This document shows positions 21,002-29,474 of a DNA stretch of 64,000 nt, in pieces. The notes under the pieces were generated by a model. That model was given only the letters and a program-made list of their open reading frames with translations. It had not been told where the DNA came from and searched no databases. A program made the translations under genes and the position numbers. Position 1 is the first letter of the stretch, and each line of letters starts with the position of its first letter. Source of the DNA: Agromyces intestinalis (lineage in GTDB: Bacteria > Actinomycetota > Actinomycetes > Actinomycetales > Microbacteriaceae); NCBI RefSeq assembly GCF_008365295.1, contig NZ_CP043505.1, positions 2,604,001 through 2,668,000 of the forward strand, read 5' to 3'.

Positions 21002-21168
21002 GCGACCCTGCGAGTTCTGCGACACGTTGTTGTTCCCATGCTCGGTCGAGGTGTTCGTCGATCGAGTGTGGCGAGTAGGGTCCCGCACCCGCGGCACAGC
21101 CTAACATCGGCCTCGTGAGGCGTCGCAACCCCTTCGCGTGAACAACTCGGAACATGACGCCCACCCGT

Positions 21169-22077
21169 TCAGACCGTCCCGGCCTTCGTCTCGGCGGCCG
21201 CGGCCAGGTCATCGAGCACCCGGCGGTCGGTGGCGGAAGTCGATTGAACGTGGATGGCGAGGTGGTCAGCACCGAGTGCTTGCACGAACTCGGCCGCGCG
21301 CGCCGAATCGAGTGGAGCCGGGTCCCAATGGCTGTGGCAGCGGGTCTCAGCCGAGGTGAACGACTGCTCCGCATCCGTTCCGAACGCAGCCACGAACTCG
21401 CCGTACAGCAAGCACTCCGACAGCGCGAGTTCCGCTGCGAGCACGGTCGACCACGGGCGACCCGACACGGACTCGACACGCGCCAGCAACGCCCGCACGG
21501 TCGCCGGCGACCAGGTCAGGAAACTCGCGATGTAGTCGGCGGCGTCGGGGTCGGGGGAGGCGGTGCCGATGAGGCGCGCCGCGTTCGCGCGCCACTGGAT
21601 GTGCTGGGTCATTCCGGAGTGCACGGCGCCGGGGTTCCGGTAGAGGCGCACCCGGTCGCCGTCGCGGAACATCGTCTCGTCGAGGTCGCGCACGACGAGC
21701 ACATCGGAATCGACGATGAGCGCGACATCTTCGTCGAGGCTCGCGACGAAGGCGAGCTTCACCAACTGCTGGAGGATCCAACCGCGGACCGGCGGCCAGG
21801 GGTGACGCAGGTTCACCGCCGCGACGTTGAATCGTCGCGGCAGTCGCGCCAGACGGCTCAGCCGGCTCGTCGAGACGAACGAGCCCGGCAGGACGTCGAA
21901 CTGGGAGTGCACCTGCAGTCGGTCGGACGCGAGTTCCGAGAACAGGCGGATGTCGGGCGGAGGAACCAGCACATGGTGCCGGATCCGTTCGGAGGTGTGC
22001 CGCAGCACCGATTCGTGCAGGCGTGCGAAGCTCTCGAAGTCGGGCGCGTAGCTCGGGGTGACGATCGCGAGGCTCAT
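21169..22077 (-). CDS. DUF6492-like putative glycosyltransferase
   Basis: 302 residues starting SLAIVTPSYAPDFESFARLHESV. The DxD-type run ALIVDSDVLVVRDLDE resembles the metal-binding motif of GT-A enzymes, and the overall pattern fits DUF6492, a family found in polysaccharide clusters with presumed glycosyltransferase function. It is the last gene of a five-gene ATGA/GTGA-coupled set descending from 24830. No precise activity is known for the family. Confidence 0.65.
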   Translation of the reverse strand: MSLAIVTPSYAPDFESFARLHESVLRHTSERIRHHVLVPPPDIRLFSELASDRLQVHSQFDVLPGSFVSTSRLSRLARLPRRFNVAAVNLRHPWPPVRGWILQQLVKLAFVASLDEDVALIVDSDVLVVRDLDETMFRDGDRVRLYRNPGAVHSGMTQHIQWRANAARLIGTASPDPDAADYIASFLTWSPATVRALLARVESVSGRPWSTVLAAELALSECLLYGEFVAAFGTDAEQSFTSAETRCHSHWDPAPLDSARAAEFVQALGADHLAIHVQSTSATDRRVLDDLAAAAETKAGTV

Positions 22078-23126
22078 GTGCCGCTCCCGGCTCGGGTGGG
22101 TCGGGACGCGCGGGGCAGGTCTGCCCAGGTGCGTTCGGATGCCACGGTGCGAAGCGTGGCGCGATGCGCGGGCATCCACGCGCGAGCGAGTTCGTGGAGG
22201 ACGACGGCTCCCCGATACGCCGCCGCAGCGACGCGACCGTGGTGCTTGCGTGCGTACCGGATGCGATTGACCGCCATGAGCCGCTCGAGGTCGACTGATG
22301 CGCCGGAACCGCCCTGCGTGTGTCGCACCACCGCCGTGGGCTCGAACCAGACCGCGTACCCGAGATCGCGCGCACGTCGGAAGAAGTCGGTCTCCTCCGA
22401 GTAGAGGAAGAACCGTTCGTCCCAGGGCCCGATCGTGCGGGCCGCGCCGGCGTCGATCAGCAGCGCCGCGCCCGTCGCCCAGTCGAGGGGGTGTGCGTTC
22501 TCGTAGGCGCCGCCGTCGGAGACCACCTCGGCGAACGCACCCGGGCGCGACGCGAACCGGCTCCCGAACGCCGCGTCGCCGAGCGCGCGGAGCAGCGTCG
22601 GCTCGCGTCGAATCGACGGGTACGTCTCGCCGTCCGCGTCGAGGATCTTCGGCACGACGATTCCGGCGCGGGACTCGCGGAGGCGTGCGCGGAGCGCAGC
22701 GACGGCACCGGGCTCGACGACGAGGTCGGGATTGAGCACGAGGATCGCGTCGGCCTCGCCGATCGACGCCATGGCGGCGTTGATGCCGCCGGCGTAGCCG
22801 AGATTGCCGCCCGTCTCTGCGACGACGAGGTCGGAGTGGCCGCGGGCGACGTGAAGCGTGGCATCCGATGAAGCGTTGTCGGCGACGATCACGCGCAGCC
22901 GCTGGTGCCCGGCTTCGTGTCGAAGCGAGGCGATCAGGCGGTCGAGGTCGTCCGCGCTCTGGTAGGTGACCACCACGATCGCGACGTCGACGGCCTCGTC
23001 GGGCCCGGCGAACCGGCCCGGGGGAGCGGTCGCGAGGTCGCGCGCGATCGGCGCGGAACCGACCGGCGCGGAACCGATCGGCGCGGAACCGACCGGGACG
23101 GCGCTGATCGGGCCGGGCGCGCTCAC
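22074..23126 (-). CDS. Glycosyltransferase family 2 (rhamnosyltransferase-like)
   Basis: 350 residues from the GTG at 23126, chosen for its GTGA overlap with the upstream stop. GT2 features: VAIVVVTYQSADDLDRLI, VIVADNASSDAT, the ETGGNLGYAGGINAAM segment, the LNPDL metal motif and the ED-containing FFLYSEETDFFRRARDLG. These are typical of WbbL-like rhamnosyltransferases. The first 40 residues are a (Val/Ile)-Gly-Ser-Ala-Pro repeat encoded by near-identical 15-bp units at about 23045-23110. The stop overlaps the DUF6492 start. Confidence 0.83.
   Translation of the reverse strand: MSAPGPISAVPVGSAPIGSAPVGSAPIARDLATAPPGRFAGPDEAVDVAIVVVTYQSADDLDRLIASLRHEAGHQRLRVIVADNASSDATLHVARGHSDLVVAETGGNLGYAGGINAAMASIGEADAILVLNPDLVVEPGAVAALRARLRESRAGIVVPKILDADGETYPSIRREPTLLRALGDAAFGSRFASRPGAFAEVVSDGGAYENAHPLDWATGAALLIDAGAARTIGPWDERFFLYSEETDFFRRARDLGYAVWFEPTAVVRHTQGGSGASVDLERLMAVNRIRYARKHHGRVAAAAYRGAVVLHELARAWMPAHRATLRTVASERTWADLPRASRPTRAGSGT
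23045..23110 (-). repeat. 15-bp coding repeats in the N-terminus of the GT2 gene
   Basis: Tandem units of GGCGCGGAACCGAC type (four near copies) encode Gly-Ser-Ala-Pro-(Ile/Val). The peptide is a probable flexible N-terminal tail outside the catalytic domain. Near identity of the units suggests recent expansion. Confidence 0.7.
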
Positions 23127-24004
23127 GGCGCTTCCGCCCCCGCACTGCTGCGCCGCAGCGTGCGATACGCACCCGGCCCGTAGACCAAGTAGCGCTTGCT
23201 GAGACGTTTGGGTTCGAGCATGAGACGCCAGGCCCACTCGAGGCCGTGCGACGAGATCCACTCGGGTGCGCGCGAGACGCGACCGGCGAGAAAGTCGACG
23301 ACCGCGCCGAACGCGAGCAGCACCTTCGCGCCGGTCGCGGCGCCGAATCGGTCGATCCACAGCTCCTGGCGCGGCTTGCCGAGGCAGACGACGAGCAGGT
23401 CGACCCCCGCGGCGGCGATCTCGGCGGCGATCGCCGCCGAAGCATCCACATCGAGCAGTTCGGCGCGAGTCGGCGACCAGACGCCGCGGAAGTCGAGGCG
23501 GGGGTACTGCGCGCGCAGCGCCTCGGTCAGCCGGTCGCGCACCTCGGGCGCACCGCCGACGAAACCGACGGTGACGCCGTCGGCCTCGGCATGCGCGAGG
23601 ATCGGTCCGATCAGATCGCTTCCGGCGAGGCGCGGCCACGCGTGCCCGGTGGTGCGGCGGGCCTGCGCGGCGATCGGCGCGCCGTCGATGAGGTACAGCC
23701 ATCGGATGTCACCGTGCACGCCCTCGCGCAAGCCGAATGCGCCGCTCAGAATGCGCCGCTCGCCGAAGTAGTGCAAGTGATCGAGGTTCACCGAGACGAC
23801 GCCCAGCGGGCGTTCGCCCGAGGTGAGCGAGCAGCGCCGGATGCGCTCGATGGCGTCGGCGTGCGCGTGCAGGTCGACGGGGACCCCGCCGAGCCGAACA
23901 CGTTCGGGTTCGGTTCGGCCCTCGGCGGGGGGCTGGTGGCGGCCGGCGGGGGCTCGGCGGGGATCGACGCCGCCGGGCTCGGGATCGCGTCGGATGAGCG
24001 TCAT
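23123..24004 (-). CDS. WecG/TagA/CpsF family glycosyltransferase
   Basis: 293 residues; GT26 family, which transfers ManNAc, ManNAcA or related sugars onto polyprenyl-diphosphate-linked acceptors. Family marks are VSVNLDHLHYFGERR near the N-terminus, the VGFVGGAPEVRDRL segment and VDLLVVCLGKPRQELWIDR with the conserved GxPxQE-like loop, then FGAVVDFLAGRVSRAPEW. ATGA overlap with the acetyltransferase upstream and GTGA overlap with the GT2 downstream. Likely adds the second sugar of the repeat unit. Confidence 0.87.
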   Translation of the reverse strand: MTLIRRDPEPGGVDPRRAPAGRHQPPAEGRTEPERVRLGGVPVDLHAHADAIERIRRCSLTSGERPLGVVSVNLDHLHYFGERRILSGAFGLREGVHGDIRWLYLIDGAPIAAQARRTTGHAWPRLAGSDLIGPILAHAEADGVTVGFVGGAPEVRDRLTEALRAQYPRLDFRGVWSPTRAELLDVDASAAIAAEIAAAGVDLLVVCLGKPRQELWIDRFGAATGAKVLLAFGAVVDFLAGRVSRAPEWISSHGLEWAWRLMLEPKRLSKRYLVYGPGAYRTLRRSSAGAEAP

Positions 24005-24636
24005 GTCGGCTCCTCGACGAGCGATTCGCCGACCGAGCGGTACCGCTCCCCGGTGCGTGGGCAGACCCAGATGTCGGTCGGGCCCTCGACCAGCGGCACA
24101 CCTGCGCGTCCGACCCACCCGACCCGGCGGGCGGGGACTCCGACGACGAGCGCGTGGGCCGCGACATCCTTGGTCACGACCGCGCCGGCGGCGACGAGCG
24201 CCCACTCGCCGATCACGACGGGTGCCACGCAGACCGCCCGCGCGCCGACGGACGCGCCCTGCCGCACCGTCACGCCGACCGCCGTCCAGTCGTCGGCGGA
24301 CTTGAGGGTGCCGTCAGGATTCACCGCCCGCGGGAACTCGTCGTTCGTAAGGATCACGCCCGGGCCGATGAAGACGCCGTCCTCGAGGTGGGCGGGTTCG
24401 TAGACGAGCGCGTTGTTCTGCACCTTGCAGCGGTCGCCGAGCACGACACCCGGGCCGATGTACACGTTGCGGCCGATGATGCACTCGCGACCGATCATCG
24501 CGTGCTCGCGGACCTGGGTCAGGTGCCAGACCGCCGAATCGTCGCCGATCGCCGACGTCGGATCGATCGCCGCGCTCGCCGCGACGCGGACGGAAGGTGC
24601 AGCGTGGTCGTCGACTGCCACGGACACGGCGGTCAT
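24001..24636 (-). CDS. Hexapeptide acetyltransferase, WbpD/WlbB-like
   Basis: 211 residues. Left-handed beta-helix hexapeptide repeats run through the middle (for example IGRECIIGRNVYIGPGVVLG). The segment RCKVQNNALVYEP and the end region VVGVPARRVGWVGRAG match N-acetyltransferases that acetylate the 3-amino group of UDP-2-acetamido-3-amino sugars (WbpD/WlbB). A short C-terminal tail with CPRTGERY follows. With the dehydrogenase at 7297 and the aminotransferase at 9983 it would complete a 3-acetamido sugar nucleotide route, though it lies in the opposite arm. Coupled by ATGA both to the small upstream ORF and to the downstream WecG-like gene. Confidence 0.82.
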   Translation of the reverse strand: MTAVSVAVDDHAAPSVRVAASAAIDPTSAIGDDSAVWHLTQVREHAMIGRECIIGRNVYIGPGVVLGDRCKVQNNALVYEPAHLEDGVFIGPGVILTNDEFPRAVNPDGTLKSADDWTAVGVTVRQGASVGARAVCVAPVVIGEWALVAAGAVVTKDVAAHALVVGVPARRVGWVGRAGVPLVEGPTDIWVCPRTGERYRSVGESLVEEPT

Positions 24637-24830
24637 CGCTGTGCGCCCTCTGCTCCCGGCATGACGATGGGCATGCGCCGTCGGCCTGGGACGACACCGC
24701 GTGTCGACGGGAATGAGCGCATCACGGGCAGCTCCGGATCGGAGAGGGAGACCGCATCGGCGGTCTTCGGGTAGTCGGGTTGAACGGGTTCCGCGTCCCG
24801 GGTGGTGCCGGCCGGCCGGCCGAGGTTCAC
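24633..24830 (-). CDS. Small unknown protein, 65 residues
   Basis: Starts at a GTG with GGGAG six bases upstream and ends in an ATGA overlap with the acetyltransferase start. That coupling is the same as for the next four genes, which is the main reason to believe it. It begins about 70 nt downstream of element B, so it would be the first gene of that unit. Residues are polar and Pro/Arg-rich (ending MPIVMPGAEGAQR) without membrane helix or known motif. It could instead be a leader region read by chance. Confidence 0.4.
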   Translation of the reverse strand: MNLGRPAGTTRDAEPVQPDYPKTADAVSLSDPELPVMRSFPSTRGVVPGRRRMPIVMPGAEGAQR

Positions 24831-24875
24831 GATCGGCTCCCGGCCGAGCGGTCGTGCCCGGGGCGCAACTCGACG

Positions 24876-26600
24876 CTACTGATGTGCCACCGCGTTCTCT
24901 CCCCCCAGAGTGGGGGAACCCCCCTCAGGGGACACGACCGCACCGACCCCGTCTGCGGCCTGCTGGGCCGGCACCGACGCGAGGTGATGGGCCAGCCGAA
25001 CCGCGAGGGTCGCGGCGAAGAACGTGGGATTCGCCTCGCCCGCCGTGCGGAACACGCTGCTCGAGGCGATGTAGAGGTTGCGCGTGCCGAACACCCGGCA
25101 GTCCCGGTCGACCACGCCATCGGCGGCATCCGTGCCCATGCGCGTGGTGCCGATGCTGTGGAACCCATCGGTCGCCTGCTCCCAGACCGATGCGCGCACC
25201 CCGTCGAGATCGTCGGCGAGGTATTCGACCCGGCCGATTCCCGACGCGCGCAGCTGCTCGTCGAGGAGTTCATGGCAGCGCAGCAGGGAGTCGATGTCCT
25301 CTTCGCGGTAGCGGTAGTCGATGCGAAGCTCGGGCCCCGCCTCGTCGGTGTGCATCCACACTCGGCTCTCGGGATCGGGAACCTGCTCGGCGTGGTAGTG
25401 CAGCGCGTACCGGCCGCCTTCGTTGCGCAGGATGAACCCGGGCTTCCGAATCGGCGACAGGTAGCGCTTGCGCAGGATGTCCAGCACCTCCGCGGCGGCC
25501 CGCCACGGTCGGCGCAGGATGTTGGCGATGTGGTGGCCGATGCGGTACGGCCGGGGGCCGATGTGCCGCAACCGGATGCCCTCGGCCAGGATGCGACGGC
25601 CGACGGGCGGAACGGTCAGCCCCAGGAACACGGCGGAGAGCGTCGCACTGCGGTGCTCGTACTCGTAGAACGGCGGATTGTCGAGGTAGAAGCTGGTGTT
25701 GAGCACGCGGTGGCGGCGCTGCGCCTGTTCGGTCAGTGTGAACCGTCGCCGGATGTAGGTGTCGTGCTCGTCGAGCTCGAAGTCGAGATCCGCGGAGCGG
25801 GCCGGATCGTTCAGCACGATGTCGGCCACGCTGCCCGTGAGATGGCCCATGTAGTAGCGACCGAGCGAATCGTTCGGCCCCCCGAACGCCGCCGGCCGTC
25901 GACGCTGGACGTCGAGCAGGAAGCGCGTCGTCTCGAGTCCGCCCATGGCGAGCACGTACGCGTCCGCGTGCAGCCGCGCGGTCGCGCCCGCCTGCTCGAC
26001 CACGAGTGCGGAGACCGAGCCGTCCTCATCGAGGTCGAGGTCGGTGACGCGGCTTCCGGTGACGACCGTGATGCGCGGATCCTCGGCCACCAGCGCGCCG
26101 AGGCGCGGCCCGAGCTTGGGTTGGCGCGCCCATCGCTCGAGGTTCGACATCTCGAACTCGCCGAGCCCCTCCCAATCTGGGCGGCTCGATCGGAACTCGG
26201 CCGTGCCGCAGTCGAGGTACTCGGCGGCCGCCGCCTGCCACGGTGCCACGTCGGCGAAACCGATCGGCCAGTCGCTGCCCGGCACGTAGTCGCGCGCTTC
26301 GAAGTCGATCGGCTCGTAGGGTACGCACCGGCCGCCCCACAGCCACGAGGTCCCTCCGATGCCCTGGCGAAGGGTGAGCTGGAGCGGCGCGTGGCGGGCG
26401 TCGTCGATGATCCGGGTGCTGCCGATCTCGGTCGACTCGATGTCGCGCCGACCCGAGCGCTCGGTGCCGGCGTCGATGAGCAGCACTGTGCGTCCCGCGC
26501 GAGCGGATTCCATCGCGAAGGCGAGCCCGACCGGCCCGGCGCCCACCACGCAGCAGTCGTATCGGCCCGTCGGCAGGCCCTGTTCGGCCGCCGTGGTCAC
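24876..26600 (-). CDS. GMC-type FAD-dependent oxidoreductase
   Basis: 574 residues from the GTG at 26600 (GTGA overlap with the upstream gene). N-terminal FAD-binding VVGAGPVGLAFAMESARAG with LLIDAG; the GIGGTSWLWGGRCVP segment; C-terminal HSIGTTRMG and GEANPTFFAATLAVRLA motifs of GMC-like enzymes, including the conserved His region. Such proteins oxidise an alcohol, often of a sugar. In this locus it may oxidise a sugar of the lipid-linked intermediate or polymer. The last about 30 codons run past the normal family end and overlap element B (24901-24931). Confidence 0.8.
   Translation of the reverse strand: MTTAAEQGLPTGRYDCCVVGAGPVGLAFAMESARAGRTVLLIDAGTERSGRRDIESTEIGSTRIIDDARHAPLQLTLRQGIGGTSWLWGGRCVPYEPIDFEARDYVPGSDWPIGFADVAPWQAAAAEYLDCGTAEFRSSRPDWEGLGEFEMSNLERWARQPKLGPRLGALVAEDPRITVVTGSRVTDLDLDEDGSVSALVVEQAGATARLHADAYVLAMGGLETTRFLLDVQRRRPAAFGGPNDSLGRYYMGHLTGSVADIVLNDPARSADLDFELDEHDTYIRRRFTLTEQAQRRHRVLNTSFYLDNPPFYEYEHRSATLSAVFLGLTVPPVGRRILAEGIRLRHIGPRPYRIGHHIANILRRPWRAAAEVLDILRKRYLSPIRKPGFILRNEGGRYALHYHAEQVPDPESRVWMHTDEAGPELRIDYRYREEDIDSLLRCHELLDEQLRASGIGRVEYLADDLDGVRASVWEQATDGFHSIGTTRMGTDAADGVVDRDCRVFGTRNLYIASSSVFRTAGEANPTFFAATLAVRLAHHLASVPAQQAADGVGAVVSPEGGSPTLGGENAVAHQ
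24901..24931 (-). promoter_or_regulatory. Tandem C/G palindrome, element B
   Basis: On the minus strand: CCCC-TGA-GGGGGG, then TT, then CCCCC-ACTCT-GGGGGG. The right-hand palindrome (CCCC-N5-GGGG with internal ACTCT) aligns with element A (ATTCT) and element C (TCATT). It lies in the 3' end of the GMC oxidoreductase gene, about 70 nt before the small gene at 24830 and 265 nt before the acetyltransferase, so it is placed to drive the 24830-21169 unit. A regulator site is inferred. Confidence 0.6.
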
Positions 26601-27571
26601 TGCGCCGCTCCGACGTGGGCGCGGCTGGACGCGTCGCGCTCCCAGGCACGCTGGTTCGTTCGCAGGATCTTCTCGGCGCGACGACGCGACACCGCTGTCA
26701 GGCCGACGTACCAGACCAGGTCGAGCAGGCTCCGGGGCCCCCGCACCGAGCTCAGCAGGGCGACACCGCGCGGGCCGGCCGACGAGGGGATGCCGAGCTC
26801 CACATAGCCGCGCCGCTGCCGGGTGAGCACGGCGAGCAGCCCCTCGGTGTCGCGGGGGGTGCGGACCCGCATCGGCCACGTCGCGATCACGCGTTTCTCC
26901 GTTTCGTCGAACTGGGCGTCGAACCACGAGTCGTCGGCGGTCACGCTCGGGAACTCGGGCAGGCGCCGGTGGCCGAACTCGTTCGCGGCGTAGCCGCCGG
27001 CCCCCCAGAGGCGAGACGCCGGTGCCGGGATGCGGCTGCGTGCGCGGTAGTACCCGCGCACCGGCGCCGTGGCGCCGCTCGTGTCGTACACGTAGGAGGG
27101 GCGCGCGGCGAGCAGGCCCGGCTCCTCGAGGGCGTCGAAGACCGCGATCACCGATTCGGGCGCGATCTCGATGTCGGCGTCGAGGTACAGCCGCGGCCAG
27201 GATGCGGCGATGCGGTCTCCGGCGTTGAGGGCCGCCGTCTTGGATGCCTCGGCGATCTCCTCGACCCGGACGTGCTCGAACTCCCTCGCGACCGAGGCGG
27301 TGTCGTCGGAGCATCCGTTGCAGACCACGATGACCTCGATGCCGGTGTGCGCGGCCAACGGAGCCAGCGAACGGAGCGTGCGCCCGATGACGGCGGACTC
27401 GTCATGCGCGGGGATGATCACCGCTCCGGTGCGATCCGGGGTCATCGCGTCGGCGGGCAGCCCTCGAGGTGACGTGGGCCGGGGGTCGACCGACCCGTCG
27501 GGCGGCACCTCGGCTGCGCTCGGGCGGGAGGGCGCCGCTGCGATCGACGGCTGGCGGTGCGGACTGGACAT
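26597..27571 (-). CDS. Glycosyltransferase family 2 (glucosyl-type, DUF-free)
   Basis: 324 residues from the ATG at 27571; an internal ATG at 27445 just before the catalytic domain is an alternative. GT2 features: TGAVIIPAHDESAVIGRTL, VVCNGCSDDTASVA and the DxD motif in WPRLYLDADIEIAPESV. A C-terminal hydrophobic segment (LLDLVWYVGLTAVS) may anchor it to the membrane. It lies between the initiating transferase (82 nt upstream) and the GMC oxidoreductase (GTGA overlap). The residues before the domain are low-complexity Pro/Ser. Confidence 0.8.
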   Translation of the reverse strand: MSSPHRQPSIAAAPSRPSAAEVPPDGSVDPRPTSPRGLPADAMTPDRTGAVIIPAHDESAVIGRTLRSLAPLAAHTGIEVIVVCNGCSDDTASVAREFEHVRVEEIAEASKTAALNAGDRIAASWPRLYLDADIEIAPESVIAVFDALEEPGLLAARPSYVYDTSGATAPVRGYYRARSRIPAPASRLWGAGGYAANEFGHRRLPEFPSVTADDSWFDAQFDETEKRVIATWPMRVRTPRDTEGLLAVLTRQRRGYVELGIPSSAGPRGVALLSSVRGPRSLLDLVWYVGLTAVSRRRAEKILRTNQRAWERDASSRAHVGAAQ

Positions 27572-27652
27572 CGTGGTTCGGGTCCCTCTGGATCGTTCTG
27601 TGGTCTGGCGGGGCAAGCGGGAGGATGGGCGGGTCGGAGCGTCGTGGCCGGC

Positions 27653-29179
27653 TCAGTAGGCGCCGCTCGGCCGCAAGACGACCTTGAGCGTCCGCCAGAT
27701 CAGCATCAGATCGCCCGTGAGCGACCAGTTCTCGACGTAGTAGAGGTCGAGCCGGACGCTCTCCTCCCAGGTCAGGTCGGAACGGCCGCTGACCTGCCAC
27801 AGGCCGGTGAGGCCGGGCTTCGTGAAGAGCCGCCGATGCACATCGGAGGTGTACGCCGCGACTTCGGCCGGCAGCGGCGGGCGAGGCCCGACGAGGCTCA
27901 TCTCGCCACGCAGCACGTTCCACAGCTGGGGGAGCTCGTCGAGCGAGTGGTGACGCAGGAACCGCCCCACCCGAGTGATACGCGGGTCGTCCTTGATCTT
28001 GAACAGCACGCCGTTGCCCTCGTCGTGCGCCGTGAGTTCGGCGAGGCGTTCCTCGGCGTCGGGCACCATCGAACGGAACTTCAGCATCTCGAACGTCTCG
28101 CCGTTGCGCCCGATGCGGCGCTGACGGAACAGGACGGGGCCGGGGCCGTCGAGCCTGACGGCGATCGCGATCACCGCCAGGAGACCCGAGATGGCGATGA
28201 GCCCGAGGCCCGAGGCCACGATGTCGAACGTGCGCTTCAGCACGTGCTTGCCACCCTCGAACCGCGGCGTCTCGACGTGGATGAGCGGCAGTCCCTGCAC
28301 GGGACGGAGATGGATGCGGGGCCCGGCGACGTCGGCGAGCCGGCTCGAGAGGACGAGTTCGGCGCCGCACGGCTCGAGCGACCAGGCGAGCGAGCGGATG
28401 TACGCGCCGCCCCTGGCGGGCTGGCCCGCCACGATGACCGCATCGGCGCCGATGCGCGCCGCAGCGACCGCGGCGTCGTCGAGGTCGCCGATCACCGGGA
28501 TGAGGCGCCCGCCGACCATCATGGTGCCGCGGGTCGACCCGTCGGGCTCGGGATCGAGCGCGACGCCCTCGACGGAGAACAGCGGCCCGCCGGTCTCGGC
28601 GATCTGCTCGATGACGTATCGAACGTCGTCGGCGCCGCCGACCACGATCGCCCGGGACAGGAAGTGTCCCTCCGTCGCGCGGGCTCCGAGCCACTTGCGC
28701 CAGAGCCAGCGCCCGGCCACGAGCGCGACCGTGCCGACGGGAAGGGACACGAGCAGGAACGACCGCACCGCGGGCACGATGGCGATGGCGCAGAGGATCG
28801 CCGCGGCGCCGAACGCGAGCAGCGTGGCGTTCACGACGCGCTTGTACTCGGTCGCGCCGATGCCGAGTGCCCGGATGTCGCGCGAGTGCAGCACGGCGAG
28901 CATCGCGAGCCAGACCGCGACGAGCCCGATCGCGGCCGCCGCGGAGGCGGCAGGCGGCACCGCGGCTGTCCGCGGAGCCGGGAGGCTGACGAAGAGTCCG
29001 AGGCCGACGGCCCCGAGCACGACGGCGACGTCCGTGATGATGAGCAGGACGCGGTACCGCTGCGCCCAGCTGGGTCCGCTGGCGACCGGCGCGCTGTCGA
29101 CGATCGCATCGCCCCGCCGACCGACCAGCCCCAGGCTCGTCGCGTCGACCCGGGCATCGCCGGTACCGATGGTCGTCAT
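27653..29179 (-). CDS. Polyprenyl-phosphate sugar phosphotransferase (initiating transferase, WbaP/CpsE-like)
   Basis: 508 residues from the ATG at 29179. Four or five N-terminal membrane helices, a central nucleotide-binding-like CoA_binding_3-type region, then one helix and the conserved C-terminal bacterial sugar transferase domain. That domain has the KRTFDIVASGLGL start, FEMLKFRSM, DELPQLWNVLRGEMSLVGPRP and LTGLWQVSGRSDLTW. It transfers a sugar-1-phosphate to undecaprenyl phosphate, starting the repeat unit. It is the first gene of the leftward arm, behind element C, which is where a pathway-initiating gene would be regulated. The sugar is not predictable with certainty. Confidence 0.9.
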   Translation of the reverse strand: MTTIGTGDARVDATSLGLVGRRGDAIVDSAPVASGPSWAQRYRVLLIITDVAVVLGAVGLGLFVSLPAPRTAAVPPAASAAAAIGLVAVWLAMLAVLHSRDIRALGIGATEYKRVVNATLLAFGAAAILCAIAIVPAVRSFLLVSLPVGTVALVAGRWLWRKWLGARATEGHFLSRAIVVGGADDVRYVIEQIAETGGPLFSVEGVALDPEPDGSTRGTMMVGGRLIPVIGDLDDAAVAAARIGADAVIVAGQPARGGAYIRSLAWSLEPCGAELVLSSRLADVAGPRIHLRPVQGLPLIHVETPRFEGGKHVLKRTFDIVASGLGLIAISGLLAVIAIAVRLDGPGPVLFRQRRIGRNGETFEMLKFRSMVPDAEERLAELTAHDEGNGVLFKIKDDPRITRVGRFLRHHSLDELPQLWNVLRGEMSLVGPRPPLPAEVAAYTSDVHRRLFTKPGLTGLWQVSGRSDLTWEESVRLDLYYVENWSLTGDLMLIWRTLKVVLRPSGAY

Positions 29180-29396
29180 CGGGGTCCTCGCGAGGTGCGC
29201 ACGGCGCGGGTCGGGATCTCGGGTGGTGCTGCGGGAGGCCGCAGGGTCGACCGCGTTGAGGCGTTCACAGGCGCGCTCCGGTTCGGGTAGATACGGGTAG
29301 TCAGCGCCCCGTCGGCCGTATGTGGACGTCCCCCGCCTCGCTGCGACCGTCCGTGGCACCTGCGGCGACAGTACTGGCGATCCCCTCGATCGGCCT

Positions 29397-29424
29397 CCCC
29401 CAATGAGGGGGGCCCTCCATCGGG
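29397..29424 (-). promoter_or_regulatory. Tandem C/G palindrome, element C
   Basis: On the minus strand: CCCGATGGAGGG immediately followed by CCCCCC-TCATT-GGGGG. It lies about 218 nt before the initiating transferase start and about 50 nt before the divergent proline iminopeptidase gene at 29475. The second palindrome has the same CCCC-N5-GGGG form as elements A and B; the first is weaker. The intergenic stretch 29180-29474 shows nothing else recognisable. Confidence 0.55.
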
Positions 29425-29474
29425 TGACGGAGTGCCGTGCACCGCCCGACGGGCATCATCGCTACCGTGTGTGC

